From NCBI GenBank assembly GCA_038146865.1, contig JAYQSL010000002.1:310001-374000 (forward strand): a DNA stretch of 64,000 nt, given 5' to 3'. The notes below the pieces were generated by a model. That model was not told the origin of the DNA, did not search any database, and worked only from the letters and a program-made list of their open reading frames with translations. Below, piece after piece: positions 18,572-27,532 of the stretch (position 1 is the stretch's first letter; every line of letters starts with the position of its first letter). A program made the translations under genes and the position numbers. This stretch comes from GCA-2709075 sp038146865 (lineage in GTDB: Bacteria; Pseudomonadota; Alphaproteobacteria; MPNO01; UBA2964).

Positions 18572-20434
18572 ATGAACGAAAAAATAAATGATAACTATCC
18601 CGCGGCTCCTGAATTTGTGTCAGAAGCCCCCATAAACCTGCCAGACAATCAGGCAAAGGCAGAATTTGGCTCTGATCTAATCGCTGAATTGATCGGCCAA
18701 ATGGGACATGATTATCTATTTTTAACTCCAGGGTCGTCCTTTCGCGGTGTCCATGACAGTCTCGTAAACCATACTCGAAATCATAAACCTCAAATTATAC
18801 TTGTGGCCCATGAGGAGATGGCCGTCGCAATGGCTCAAGGGTACTGGAAGGCAACCGGACGACCCGCAATGGCCTTTGTGCATGACCTGGTCGGCCTCCA
18901 GCATGCTGTCATGGCGTTCTATAATGCTATGGCAGATCGAGCCCCTGTAGTTGTGCTTGGAGGCTCAGGTCCGATGGACCCAGCGCATCGAAGAAAAACA
19001 GACTGGGTGCACACGGCCAATGCGCAATGTGACATTGTAAGGGATGTGACCAAATGGACTGATGAGCCTGTTACGCTTCAAGCAATTTTGGACTCAATGG
19101 CACGCGCTCAAAGGATTGCCACAAGTGCGCCATGCTCTCCAACATATGTATCAATAGATGCCAAGATCCAAGAGGATGATATACCCTCGGGTATAAAAAC
19201 TCCTGATATGTCACTACCTCGTTATCGTCCAGCTGCTCCAATCGCCGCCCCAAGAGAGCAGATTGAGGCTGCCGCAGATGCTCTGATAAACGCAGAATGG
19301 CCTATGATATTTGGTGGAAGGATTGGCTATCGGGAAGAGTCAACCGATCCAATGAAGGAATTGGTAGAACTAACCGGCGCCGCATATCAAGATGGTCACG
19401 ATATTATTTGCATGCCTTCAAATCACCCCCAAAATTTAAATTGCAGCTTTGGTAGAACTAAATCCGAAGGAGAGTACAAACGTCAGTTCCTCAATTCTGC
19501 AGATACTATCCTGTGCGTTGATTGTTTGGACATTTCCAATAACGTTGGTGCGTATGAAGGAGCCCGAGGTGCGGGCGAAGCGGTCGAAAAAAAGGAGCAA
19601 ACAGTAATCGACCTCTCCTTGAACGACTTCTCTATAGAGCACTGGACCCACCTCGGTGGACCATTGCAACCCGTAGACATCCAAATTCAGGCTGACAACC
19701 TTTACGGCGTTCAGCAACTTCTCTCAGAATTAAGAAAACGTGCTCAAGGAAACCCGGATTGGGTAAAGCGATCCTCTGAACGACGTAAAGAAATCGCTCA
19801 AATACATGAAAAACTTAGATCAGATCAAAAAGAGGTCATGATGGCACAATGGGATAAAATGCCCATTTATTTACCTCGGATGACTGCCGAACTTTTCAAC
19901 GCGGTCAAAGACAAGGACTGGTTGCTGGCCTCGAGAAATTACAGGGCTTGGTATGATGGCATTTGGGAATTCGATGGCGCGGGCCAATTTATGTCGAATT
20001 CAATCGGGGGCGGCATCGGTTATGGGGCCGCAGGCGTCATTGGCTCTGCGCTCGCGGGACGTGATCGGGGTAAGTTCACGGTAGCAATCATTGGCGACGG
20101 TGATTTTACGATGGGACCAGCAGCAATATGGACAGCCGCACACTATAAAATTCCAATCCTAATTGTCCTCCACAACAACACTTCTTTTGGAAATGACGAA
20201 GAGCATCAAATAACCCTAGCTTATCGCCGCGGGCGTCCCGCCGAGAATGCATGGATCGGCCAGAGGATGGTTGGGCCAGACCCAGACTATTGCATGGTAG
20301 CAAGAGGATACGGAGCATTTGCTGAGGAACCAGTAAAAGACCCCAAAGATTTAGCGGGAGCATTTTCAAGAGCTGTGCGAGCGGTCGAGGGTGGGCAAGT
20401 GGCGCTTGTTGACGTTCATACATCACTTAATTAA
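18572..20434 (+). CDS. ThDP-dependent enzyme, paralog D
   Basis: At 620 residues this is the longest ThDP paralog, with an N-terminal extension of about 30 residues before the PYR domain. It has catalytic Glu81 in AHEEMAVAMAQGYWKATGRP, signature TPGSSFRGVHDSLVNH (residues 52-67), the segment RRKTDWVHTANAQ, and canonical IIGDGDFTMGP followed by HNN. It therefore belongs to the same subfamily as A1, A2, B1 and B2 but is the most diverged of them. A very strong AGGGAGGATG ribosome site precedes the ATG. It is followed after 12 bp by an ornithine-cyclodeaminase-like gene, so their substrates are likely linked, for instance through a 2-oxoacid or imino acid. Confidence 0.9.
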   Translation: MNEKINDNYPAAPEFVSEAPINLPDNQAKAEFGSDLIAELIGQMGHDYLFLTPGSSFRGVHDSLVNHTRNHKPQIILVAHEEMAVAMAQGYWKATGRPAMAFVHDLVGLQHAVMAFYNAMADRAPVVVLGGSGPMDPAHRRKTDWVHTANAQCDIVRDVTKWTDEPVTLQAILDSMARAQRIATSAPCSPTYVSIDAKIQEDDIPSGIKTPDMSLPRYRPAAPIAAPREQIEAAADALINAEWPMIFGGRIGYREESTDPMKELVELTGAAYQDGHDIICMPSNHPQNLNCSFGRTKSEGEYKRQFLNSADTILCVDCLDISNNVGAYEGARGAGEAVEKKEQTVIDLSLNDFSIEHWTHLGGPLQPVDIQIQADNLYGVQQLLSELRKRAQGNPDWVKRSSERRKEIAQIHEKLRSDQKEVMMAQWDKMPIYLPRMTAELFNAVKDKDWLLASRNYRAWYDGIWEFDGAGQFMSNSIGGGIGYGAAGVIGSALAGRDRGKFTVAIIGDGDFTMGPAAIWTAAHYKIPILIVLHNNTSFGNDEEHQITLAYRRGRPAENAWIGQRMVGPDPDYCMVARGYGAFAEEPVKDPKDLAGAFSRAVRAVEGGQVALVDVHTSLN

Positions 20435-20446
20435 AGGGCTTAAACG

Positions 20447-21556
20447 ATGACTTTAATGATTAATAATGATCACGTCTCTCAGGTTTTGACAATGAAAGAC
20501 ACGATAGAGGTCCTGGAGGATGCGTATCGATCGCTGGCCGTCGGAGAAGCAGTCTGTAGACCAAGAATAGATATTCAAATCCCAACATCTGATCCAAAAA
20601 AAGCTTATCAATGGGGTACTATGGAGGGTGGTAAAGCCGGAGGATATTTTGCCATTCGGATGAAGTCTGATGTTGTATATGAAACAGAATACAACGGAGT
20701 CCGAAGTCAAGAAAAATACTGCAAGGAACCCGGCCTATTCTGTGGCCTGATACTTCTGACCAATACAGAAAATGGCGAACCGCTTGCCTTCATTAATGAC
20801 GGGGTCCTCCAGCATATGCGTGTAGGTGCAGATGGAGGTATTGGCGTCAAATATATGAGCAGAGAAGATTCCCAGGTGGTTGGGATGTTGGGGTCTGGAG
20901 GTATGGCCGAAACCCATATTGACGCGTTCATGTGTGTCCGTGACATCAAAAAATTACAGGTATTTAGTCCAACTAAAGAAAATCGAGAGCGATTTGGGGA
21001 CTGGGTTCGTTCAAGGCATAAAATTGAGGTGGAGGTCTGTGATGCCCCTGAGAAAATTTATAAAGGGGCGGATATCGTGGCTGGTTGCACTGACTCCGCG
21101 ATCCCGGTGATTGACCCGAACTGTTTAGAACCGGGCCAACACGTCCTAAATGTGGGTGCGAGAGGCATGGTAAGCGAAGAAACACAGGATAAAGTCGATG
21201 TTTATTTTCGTTTTGGAAATGCTCCCGCTCCAGAAGGTCTTCCAGAATTTGGTCTTGCTGATGAATTTATTACATATGCAGCCCGGCGCGATCAGGATTA
21301 CGGCTTCACACTCAAACCGAAGGGCTCGCGCGGCCATGGCATAGTTATGGAAGATCGCATCGTTTACTTTAAAGATTTTTTGGACGGTACTAATCGTGGT
21401 CGCCTTAACCGAGAACAAATTACTTACTCAGAGCGGGGCAATCTGCAGGGAAACCAATTTCATGCGGTTGCAGGACGTGTCTATGAGCTCGCTAGAGATG
21501 CTAAAATTGGAAATGAAATCCCGACGGAATGGTTACTCCAGGATATCCGAGACTGA
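20447..21556 (+). CDS. Ornithine cyclodeaminase/mu-crystallin family protein
   Basis: This 369-residue NAD(P)-binding protein of the ornithine cyclodeaminase/mu-crystallin family has the dinucleotide motif GMLGSGGMAETH at about 147-158 and the usual N-terminal dimerisation part ending in the INDGVLQHMRVGADGGIG segment. Family members deaminate amino acids, reduce cyclic ketimines or make N-alkyl amino acids; mu-crystallin relatives reduce ketimines formed from 2-oxoacids. It is longer than typical ornithine cyclodeaminases (about 320-350 residues), with extra sequence near residues 75-100 and at the C-terminus. It lies 12 bp after ThDP paralog D, so it may act on the same carbon skeleton. True ornithine cyclodeaminase activity is not claimed. 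Confidence 0.85.
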   Translation: MTLMINNDHVSQVLTMKDTIEVLEDAYRSLAVGEAVCRPRIDIQIPTSDPKKAYQWGTMEGGKAGGYFAIRMKSDVVYETEYNGVRSQEKYCKEPGLFCGLILLTNTENGEPLAFINDGVLQHMRVGADGGIGVKYMSREDSQVVGMLGSGGMAETHIDAFMCVRDIKKLQVFSPTKENRERFGDWVRSRHKIEVEVCDAPEKIYKGADIVAGCTDSAIPVIDPNCLEPGQHVLNVGARGMVSEETQDKVDVYFRFGNAPAPEGLPEFGLADEFITYAARRDQDYGFTLKPKGSRGHGIVMEDRIVYFKDFLDGTNRGRLNREQITYSERGNLQGNQFHAVAGRVYELARDAKIGNEIPTEWLLQDIRD

Positions 21557-21591
21557 GCTGATTTTTCAGGAATTTGGATCGATAAAAAGTA

Positions 21592-21882
21592 ATGTGCGGA
21601 CTTGAGGAATATTCCAAAATCTTGATTTGGATGTTTCTTGGGGGGTCGGCCTGTATGGCCGTTCTCTCAAGAAAATTGAATGAGCATCTTCTGGAGCCGC
21701 CACCCCCTCCTAAACACATGTGGTTTAGGAAGAAGAATCACATAAAGCCCTCCTATTTATTAAAACCCGATTTGTATTTTGACGCTAAGGGTCAGGGATG
21801 GGCGTGGCGCTTTACAATCGTATCCGCAGTTACTTTAGTAGCCGGTTTATTGTGTTTTTACCTAATATTTGCTTGCCGATGA
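21592..21882 (+). CDS. Possible small membrane protein (96 residues)
   Basis: An open frame fills most of the 371-bp gap between the ornithine-cyclodeaminase-like gene and the convergent UbiD gene. The predicted product has a hydrophobic segment near residues 9-22, a cytosol-like loop with five consecutive prolines (about 36-40) and several Lys/Arg residues, and a clear transmembrane helix at about 73-94. No ribosome site stands out before the ATG. Membrane topology looks sensible for a real protein, but I recognise no family. Confidence 0.45.
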   Translation: MCGLEEYSKILIWMFLGGSACMAVLSRKLNEHLLEPPPPPKHMWFRKKNHIKPSYLLKPDLYFDAKGQGWAWRFTIVSAVTLVAGLLCFYLIFACR

Positions 21883-21927
21883 AACTTTGGAGTCGCAACA
21901 AATATATCCCTCGCTGGAATTAAACCA

Positions 21928-23577
21928 CTACTTAGTTTCATCCACATCTCGGACCTCGGTATTCATCGCCACATCGTTTCGACGTCGTTGCGCAATCCGC
22001 TCCCCATAAGCCCAATATTCGCCCTTGGTCGCCATATCGGCAGCCTCATCAAATTCATCCTCCCATTCGCCCAGAGAGTATCCAAACCAAGGCTCTTGAG
22101 GCTTTAACGGGGGTAGATCTAACTCTTCCCATATGCCTTTCGCATTTTCCATGAATTCCCGCTTGGGCAGGGAGATGGGCGGGTAATCTTCTTTCAACGT
22201 TGCATCGAATAAAACCGAACCATCCTCGCCATTATTCCTCTTAGATCTTGGACCATGTCCCTGATCCCGATGCGGTAGAACCTGCATATCGAGTACCGGA
22301 TTGCAGCGATATGACATAGCCCATAATAAGGCATCTGCATTTGATGGATCGATGTCATCATTGACAGCTACAACAAATTTTCCACCAGCTCTGAGTAAGG
22401 TCGCCGTACCATATAGTGCTCGCCAGACTTCAGTAGAGGGCATACCACGTTCACAAACTACCGCTATCACCTTTCGGATATTCGTCAGCGGTTCATGCAT
22501 TGTCACTTTCTTAACGCCTTTAATCCCAAGAGCGTCTCTTAAGTGGTTAATGAAAATCGTTTCATAGGCCACTTGCTTTATACAAGATGACTCTGACGGA
22601 GTAACTTGGCTGATAATCGATGTCAGAACCGCATTTGAACGCCGTGTAATACAAGTCACATCCATATATGCGTTAAACTCTTGGAGATTTACGTGCCCAT
22701 GGGACTCCCCAAATGGGGCCTCCGGTTCCAATAATTCAGTACTAATTAGACCTTCAATCACTATTTCTGCTTCGGCAGGAACCCAAAGGTCCACGGTCCT
22801 CGCCTTGACAACATTAACGGGTGCCCCGACAAGCCCGCCCGCGACATGGAGCTCCTCCATATGTTCGGGTAACTTTTGAGCAGAAGTAAAAGTCGTACAG
22901 CTGGGTCCACCTAGGACAACTGCTGCCTCCAAAGGCTCTCCTTTGGCCTTTTGCTTTTCCCAGTGAATGTATATTCCGGGACGAAGTTCCAAAGATGGGT
23001 TCATACCCATTCTTTTCGGCCCTTTTACTTGCGCCCGATAATTGCCCATGTTCTGCAGACCAGTATCCGGATCCTTAGTTACATACTGTGTCAAAGTCGC
23101 AACTGGTCCTACATCCCATCCCGGAGTCGAGATCGGAACAGGAAGTGCATCCAGTCCGTTCCCTGGCTTATCAAGATCTTCGCCTTCTATGATTATCTCA
23201 TGACAGGGGGCCTCATCTGAAGACACCTCTTTCGGTGGAATTGGATTCGCTATTGCCTCTCGCCAACGTTTTTCGACATCTTCGACCGGGCAACCCATAC
23301 CCATAGAATAAATTTGACGATTGGCCGCTAGCACCCCAACGGCAACCGGCATGTCATACCTATTTCCTTTGGAGTCTACGACGTTTGTGAACAGGAAGGC
23401 TTTGCGATCTTTTTCTTCGATACCACCTCTAAATTGCCATCTGACAAGGGGGTGTAATTCAGTATCTTTATTGATTTCTCTATCAACAGTAACAAGCAAA
23501 CCAGCTTCATCTAAATTCTTAAGATGATCATGCAAGTCTGTATAATTACGTTCTAGATTTCGGATCTGATTAACCAC
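21928..23577 (-). CDS. UbiD-family decarboxylase, paralog 1
   Basis: This 549-residue enzyme belongs to the UbiD/Fdc family of reversible (de)carboxylases that use prenylated FMN. The catalytic triad is visible as Arg181 (NMGNYRAQ), Glu286 and Glu291 in EAPFGESHGHV, matching the Arg-Glu-Glu triad described for Fdc1. The start is GTG at 23577 with AGAAGG about 7 bp upstream. Substrates are usually aromatic, heteroaromatic or alpha,beta-unsaturated acids. The EAPFGESHGH variant is shared with the UbiD genes at 38260 and 40633 but not with the one at 29073. An SDR gene lies 105 bp upstream on the same strand, one of three UbiD-SDR pairs in the window. UbiX, which makes the cofactor, is not seen here. 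Confidence 0.9.
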   Translation of the reverse strand: MVNQIRNLERNYTDLHDHLKNLDEAGLLVTVDREINKDTELHPLVRWQFRGGIEEKDRKAFLFTNVVDSKGNRYDMPVAVGVLAANRQIYSMGMGCPVEDVEKRWREAIANPIPPKEVSSDEAPCHEIIIEGEDLDKPGNGLDALPVPISTPGWDVGPVATLTQYVTKDPDTGLQNMGNYRAQVKGPKRMGMNPSLELRPGIYIHWEKQKAKGEPLEAAVVLGGPSCTTFTSAQKLPEHMEELHVAGGLVGAPVNVVKARTVDLWVPAEAEIVIEGLISTELLEPEAPFGESHGHVNLQEFNAYMDVTCITRRSNAVLTSIISQVTPSESSCIKQVAYETIFINHLRDALGIKGVKKVTMHEPLTNIRKVIAVVCERGMPSTEVWRALYGTATLLRAGGKFVVAVNDDIDPSNADALLWAMSYRCNPVLDMQVLPHRDQGHGPRSKRNNGEDGSVLFDATLKEDYPPISLPKREFMENAKGIWEELDLPPLKPQEPWFGYSLGEWEDEFDEAADMATKGEYWAYGERIAQRRRNDVAMNTEVRDVDETK

Positions 23578-23682
23578 GATAAAACCTTCTTTTTATTTGT
23601 ACGCCCTTGCTATAGCGCACACTCGGTAATACGCCAAGAGTCCCCTAGAATACTCCAATTACTTATACGCCATACTCGGTCA

Positions 23683-24441
23683 CTAGTGCGCCGATATACC
23701 CCCATCAATCAAAAGCGTCTGCCCAGTCATAAAATCGCTCTCCCCAGAGGCTAGAAAAACAACTGATCCAACTAAGTCTTCAGGAAATTGCTCTCGTTTT
23801 ATCGCCCGGTTTGATAACTGCGCTGCTTTACCGGACCCCATCCAATTTGTTCTTTTCTTGACGTTTTCACTCAAGGTTGAACCGGGTGCAATGGCATTAA
23901 CGCATATATTGTCCTCGCCAAGTTCTTTTGAAAGCCCTCGCGTAATTCCAATGATCGCCCCCTTGGTCGAGTCATAGTGGAGGAAAAATGGAACCCCTTG
24001 AAAAACTCTACTCGTTGAGATGTTGATGATCTTGCCATAACCGTTACGACGCATCTCTGGCACCGCTGCCTTACAACATAACCAAGTACCGCGAACATTT
24101 ACAGCGTGCATTCTGTCCCATTCATCAACCGGTATTTCGTCAAATTTTTTCCGTTCAACGGCGGTAAAAATAGCCGCGTTATTTACAAGAACATCTATGC
24201 GTCCAAAAGCTTCTATAGTTTTAGCGACCATTTCACGGCAGGCTTCCTCATTGGAGACGTCCGCAGAAACATCAATCGCATCTCCTCCCGCCGCTTTAAT
24301 TTCTTCCACCACGGCCTTGCTACTTACCAGATCAGAGACACAAATTTTTCCGCCCTCCCTGGCCAACGATCGCGCGTAAGTCGCGCCCAATCCTTGGGCC
24401 GCACCTGTCACGATAATCACCCGCCCCTCTACTCGCCCCAT
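23683..24441 (-). CDS. Short-chain dehydrogenase/reductase (SDR), paralog 1
   Basis: This 252-residue classical SDR has the cofactor motif TGAAQGLG at residues 12-19, the NNAA motif at 87-90, catalytic Ser near 142-144 and Tyr156/Lys160 in YDSTK. Asp37 at the end of strand 2 favours NAD(H). GAGGAG precedes the ATG. The C-terminal SDFMTGQTLLIDGG closely matches the SDRs at 28310 and 37556, and all three have Tyr156/Lys160 at the same positions, so they are recent paralogs, each next to a UbiD gene. It probably oxidises or reduces a hydroxyl/ketone of the compound decarboxylated by UbiD (inference from pairing). Confidence 0.9.
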   Translation of the reverse strand: MGRVEGRVIIVTGAAQGLGATYARSLAREGGKICVSDLVSSKAVVEEIKAAGGDAIDVSADVSNEEACREMVAKTIEAFGRIDVLVNNAAIFTAVERKKFDEIPVDEWDRMHAVNVRGTWLCCKAAVPEMRRNGYGKIINISTSRVFQGVPFFLHYDSTKGAIIGITRGLSKELGEDNICVNAIAPGSTLSENVKKRTNWMGSGKAAQLSNRAIKREQFPEDLVGSVVFLASGESDFMTGQTLLIDGGISAH

Positions 24442-24603
24442 TTTCTTCTCCTCGCCAACAGAACTGGCGCATAGTGTCGTTAACGCAGCAAAGGATCAAC
24501 CTCTAGCCATCTTATTCGGATTGAATCTCAAACTTTAATATTTGAGTTGTTTTCCGAGACAGTTATGCTCCACCATCTAACTGAATCGGTAACTTGATAG
24601 AAA

Positions 24604-25443
24604 ATGAATATCACACCTTTTAAAGCACCATTAGGCGCCCGGATTGAAGGGCTCGATTTGGCCATACCGATTTCTGAAACTCTATCATCCGAACTTCGCG
24701 AATTAATACATAAGTACCAAGTGGTTTTATTCCCCCAACAAAGTTTTACTGCTGCTGAACAACTCAATTTAGCGAAGGCCCTTGGCCCAGTCAGAAGCAG
24801 AAAACTTCCGGATAGCTATTTTTCACCCAAAAGCTCTTATGATACGCCCGGAATTGCCTATGTCAGCAACATAAGAGACTCAGACGGTATTCCCACTGGC
24901 ATCATTCCTGATGGAGAGATGTGGTTCCACCATGACACTTGCTACACCGAAGAGCCGGACAAATTCACAATGCTTTATGCGATCGAAGTGCCAAAGCATG
25001 GGGGGAACACAAGATGGGCAAACATGTATGCCGCCTGGAATACACTCCCCAGTCATTTGAAAAAGGAGATAGAGGACAAAAGAGGGTTGAACGTCTACGA
25101 TTATGCCACAATAGAACGACCAGATCTAAAATCATTAGAAAAAATCGAGCACGCTTGGCAACCCGCCGTTATCACCCACCCACACACCAATCACAGGGCT
25201 CTTTTTGTTAACAGATTGATGACGTGCCAAATAGAAGGTTTGGACGAGACAGAGAGCTTTAGCTTACTAGAACCAATATTTGATCATATTGAACAAGACC
25301 AGTTCATTTATGAACATACATGGAGACCTGGAGATTTTATAATCTGGGACAACCTCTCAACGGTTCATGCTCGCACACATTTTGAACTTAGCGATAAACG
25401 GCGCCTGAGGAGATGTAAGGTCTCAGGTGAAAAACTGATGTAA
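24604..25443 (+). CDS. TauD/TfdA-family dioxygenase, paralog 2
   Basis: This 279-residue Fe(II)/2-oxoglutarate dioxygenase has His109-His-Asp111 in WFHHDTCY, distal His255 in WDNLSTVHARTHF, and an Arg cluster at about 266-270 for 2-oxoglutarate. The N-terminus PLGARIEGLDLA is the standard TauD opening. It stands alone on the plus strand between minus-strand genes, with an SDR divergent on the left and a Pht5-like gene converging 15 bp on the right. It lacks the YWHSDLS segment of the four TauD genes at 31-37.5 kb, so it is a separate branch. No strong ribosome site is seen before the ATG, but the alignment supports this start. Confidence 0.9.
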   Translation: MNITPFKAPLGARIEGLDLAIPISETLSSELRELIHKYQVVLFPQQSFTAAEQLNLAKALGPVRSRKLPDSYFSPKSSYDTPGIAYVSNIRDSDGIPTGIIPDGEMWFHHDTCYTEEPDKFTMLYAIEVPKHGGNTRWANMYAAWNTLPSHLKKEIEDKRGLNVYDYATIERPDLKSLEKIEHAWQPAVITHPHTNHRALFVNRLMTCQIEGLDETESFSLLEPIFDHIEQDQFIYEHTWRPGDFIIWDNLSTVHARTHFELSDKRRLRRCKVSGEKLM

Positions 25444-25458
25444 AGAATTTGAAATCTG

Positions 25459-26454
25459 CTATTCCGCCCACTCGACCATTGGAATAAAGAAATCATCAAC
25501 TGCAGGAGCTGGGGCATTTACAAATTCTTGATCAACTAAAAATTGCATCAGAGTTTCAAGAACCTTTCTGTTGGCATTGACTCCATTCGGATATGGATCT
25601 CCCCCTTTGAACATATCGTCAATCTCTTCCAGCTCATGATTAAGCCAAGGCACCATGTAGCGCATAGTCCCCGTAAATCTCATGTGCTCAAGTGCCCATC
25701 TTTTAGAAGCCTCAAAAGCCTTGTACATATTTTCTGCGATCCAGGGTTTTTGACGATGCAGATCCTCTCGGATCACGAGCGTATGCATAATCGGGAAGAT
25801 ACCAGTTTTATCGAAATATTCCCTCTCAACTCTTCGGTAATCGGGGAAGAGCCGATTGATATTTTTACTTGTTTGATAGCAATCAGGCATACGCGCTCCA
25901 AAATAGGCGGCAACCTCACCCGATTTCAGAAGATCATTAATTGATGTCCCTGACGGTGCAGAAATGAGATCGATTTTCGACCCTGGCATTAAGTCCATAT
26001 CGGCATCGGGAGACCTCGGCGTATTCACCCCACCTTCAACCCACGTAACACCCGAAAAATCGACCCCATATTCCGCAGTCAGGATTCCTCGGATCCAAGT
26101 TGCCGCTGTCTGCCGATATTGCTGAACGCCAATCTTTTTGCCCTCCAGGTCTTTTGGGCCCGCGATGTCAACATCACGATTAACAAAAATATAGGCGTGT
26201 CGAAATACGCGACACGGAAAAATTGGAAGGGCTATAAACGGAAAGTCTCCTTTGGACCGAAGATTAAAATAAGAGGACAGAGACATTTCTGAAATATCAA
26301 AAGCATTCGTTTTGATCATTCGAGCGAATATTTCTGGGGGAGATTGAAATCCCAGATAGGTAACGTCGATTCCGACCGGTTTCACCAGTCCTCTTGATAA
26401 AGCCTCCATGTGATCATAAGGACCACACGCCACTGTTACAGAAACATTACTCAT
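25459..26454 (-). CDS. 4,5-dihydroxyphthalate decarboxylase-like/periplasmic-binding-fold protein
   Basis: This 331-residue protein resembles the Pht5 (4,5-dihydroxyphthalate decarboxylase) group, which shares the fold of ABC substrate-binding proteins of the NitT/TauT type. The N-terminal VTVACGPYDHMEALSRG, the DISEMSLSSYF segment and the VREDLH-like C-lobe stretch support this. There is no signal peptide, which argues for a cytoplasmic enzyme or ligand-binding role and against a transporter component, and no ABC permease is nearby. I start at the ATG at 26454; an in-frame TTG at 26475 is possible. The VOC gene lies 24 bp upstream on the same strand. Decarboxylase activity is inferred from family naming only. 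Confidence 0.75.
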   Translation of the reverse strand: MSNVSVTVACGPYDHMEALSRGLVKPVGIDVTYLGFQSPPEIFARMIKTNAFDISEMSLSSYFNLRSKGDFPFIALPIFPCRVFRHAYIFVNRDVDIAGPKDLEGKKIGVQQYRQTAATWIRGILTAEYGVDFSGVTWVEGGVNTPRSPDADMDLMPGSKIDLISAPSGTSINDLLKSGEVAAYFGARMPDCYQTSKNINRLFPDYRRVEREYFDKTGIFPIMHTLVIREDLHRQKPWIAENMYKAFEASKRWALEHMRFTGTMRYMVPWLNHELEEIDDMFKGGDPYPNGVNANRKVLETLMQFLVDQEFVNAPAPAVDDFFIPMVEWAE

Positions 26455-26478
26455 ATAAAACTTATCACTTACCAACGG

Positions 26479-27363
26479 TTAAACCTGAGCAGGCATTAAC
26501 CATGGGCCTTGTTCGTAACCGTCCACAAATCTCCTTATGTGTTGATCAGGATTGCGATTAATGAAAGGTCGTCCATACATCGGATGCGACATTGCTCTCA
26601 CCTCGTGATCAATCTTAAAAAGTAATTCGCCAGTCTTAAGGTCGGTAATATCAACAAACCTGTACTGAAATTGGTTACTCTCCTCACTCACCAATCCACG
26701 GTCCAAAAGTCTGTTGTAAGGCCCGGAAAAATCAACGACATAAATTTGGATATGATGACCATCAAATTTTGCCTCTGGTCCTCGTTTTTCTCGAAAAATG
26801 AGATTTTGGTTTACCCCGGCCTGGACTATGGCCGCTTTAGCCCCGTCCCACCGACCAACTCGGCTGGGCGCTCCCATGATCTCACGATAAAAACCTGCGA
26901 TACCCCCTGCCGTTCCTACCCTGACATCAAATTGAATGTAAGGCATGCCTACACGCATCTTCCCAAATGCGCCTGCCTCGTGACACCTAAACCGATTACC
27001 CCAAGGGCAGACCACATCAATGACCTTGCGTTTTTTATCGGAGCTATACCTAAACTTAGTTCCCTGTAATTCTTTTTTAGCTGATTTTAGCCTTTCTAAT
27101 AGCTTCTCATGGCTGGACACGACTAATCCTGTCCGCCCTCTCAGGACTTGCGGTTTACCAGTAGGCAAATGAAATTGACTGCGTCCTAGATTAATCCACA
27201 TATTATCTACGTTGGTCATCATAAATGGGTCGCGGGTAAACCCTAGGGCTTTGACGTAAAACAATGTTGCTTTGATTTGATCACCGATCAAAACATTCAT
27301 ATGCTCTAGGCCAATAATGTTCCCAACATCCTCGTTTTTTCTATCGTATTTTTTCGCAGCCAT
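26479..27363 (-). CDS. Two-module VOC protein, extradiol-dioxygenase-like
   Basis: The 294 residues hold two VOC modules, roughly 15-130 and 148-275, the layout of extradiol ring-cleaving dioxygenases. A candidate His is in GLEHMNVLIGD in module 1 and another in GHHIQIYVVD in module 2. The usual first His of the catalytic module is not obvious (MPYIQFDVRV stands there), so ring cleavage is uncertain and a glyoxalase-like or non-catalytic role is possible. GAGGGAG precedes the ATG. It is followed 24 bp later by the Pht5-like gene, and the pair looks like part of an aromatic-acid route (inference). Confidence 0.8.
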   Translation of the reverse strand: MAAKKYDRKNEDVGNIIGLEHMNVLIGDQIKATLFYVKALGFTRDPFMMTNVDNMWINLGRSQFHLPTGKPQVLRGRTGLVVSSHEKLLERLKSAKKELQGTKFRYSSDKKRKVIDVVCPWGNRFRCHEAGAFGKMRVGMPYIQFDVRVGTAGGIAGFYREIMGAPSRVGRWDGAKAAIVQAGVNQNLIFREKRGPEAKFDGHHIQIYVVDFSGPYNRLLDRGLVSEESNQFQYRFVDITDLKTGELLFKIDHEVRAMSHPMYGRPFINRNPDQHIRRFVDGYEQGPWLMPAQV

Positions 27364-27532
27364 CTTTTCTCCCTCATCTGATAACGCGCAAATGATAAGA
27401 ATTTAGAATATATTCACGCGGATTGAACGTTATCGTTTGTTTTCATAAATAGTTTTTTACCAAATTTTTTTATACTTATGTCGGACTATTGAGCCTTCTG
27501 ACCCTTCAAAGCCTTGTTGCCCAAAACCTTAA

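Noticed and set aside
25459..26454. ABC transporter substrate-binding protein
   Set aside because: The fold is compatible, but there is no signal peptide and no ABC permease or ATPase gene nearby; the Pht5-like label fits better.
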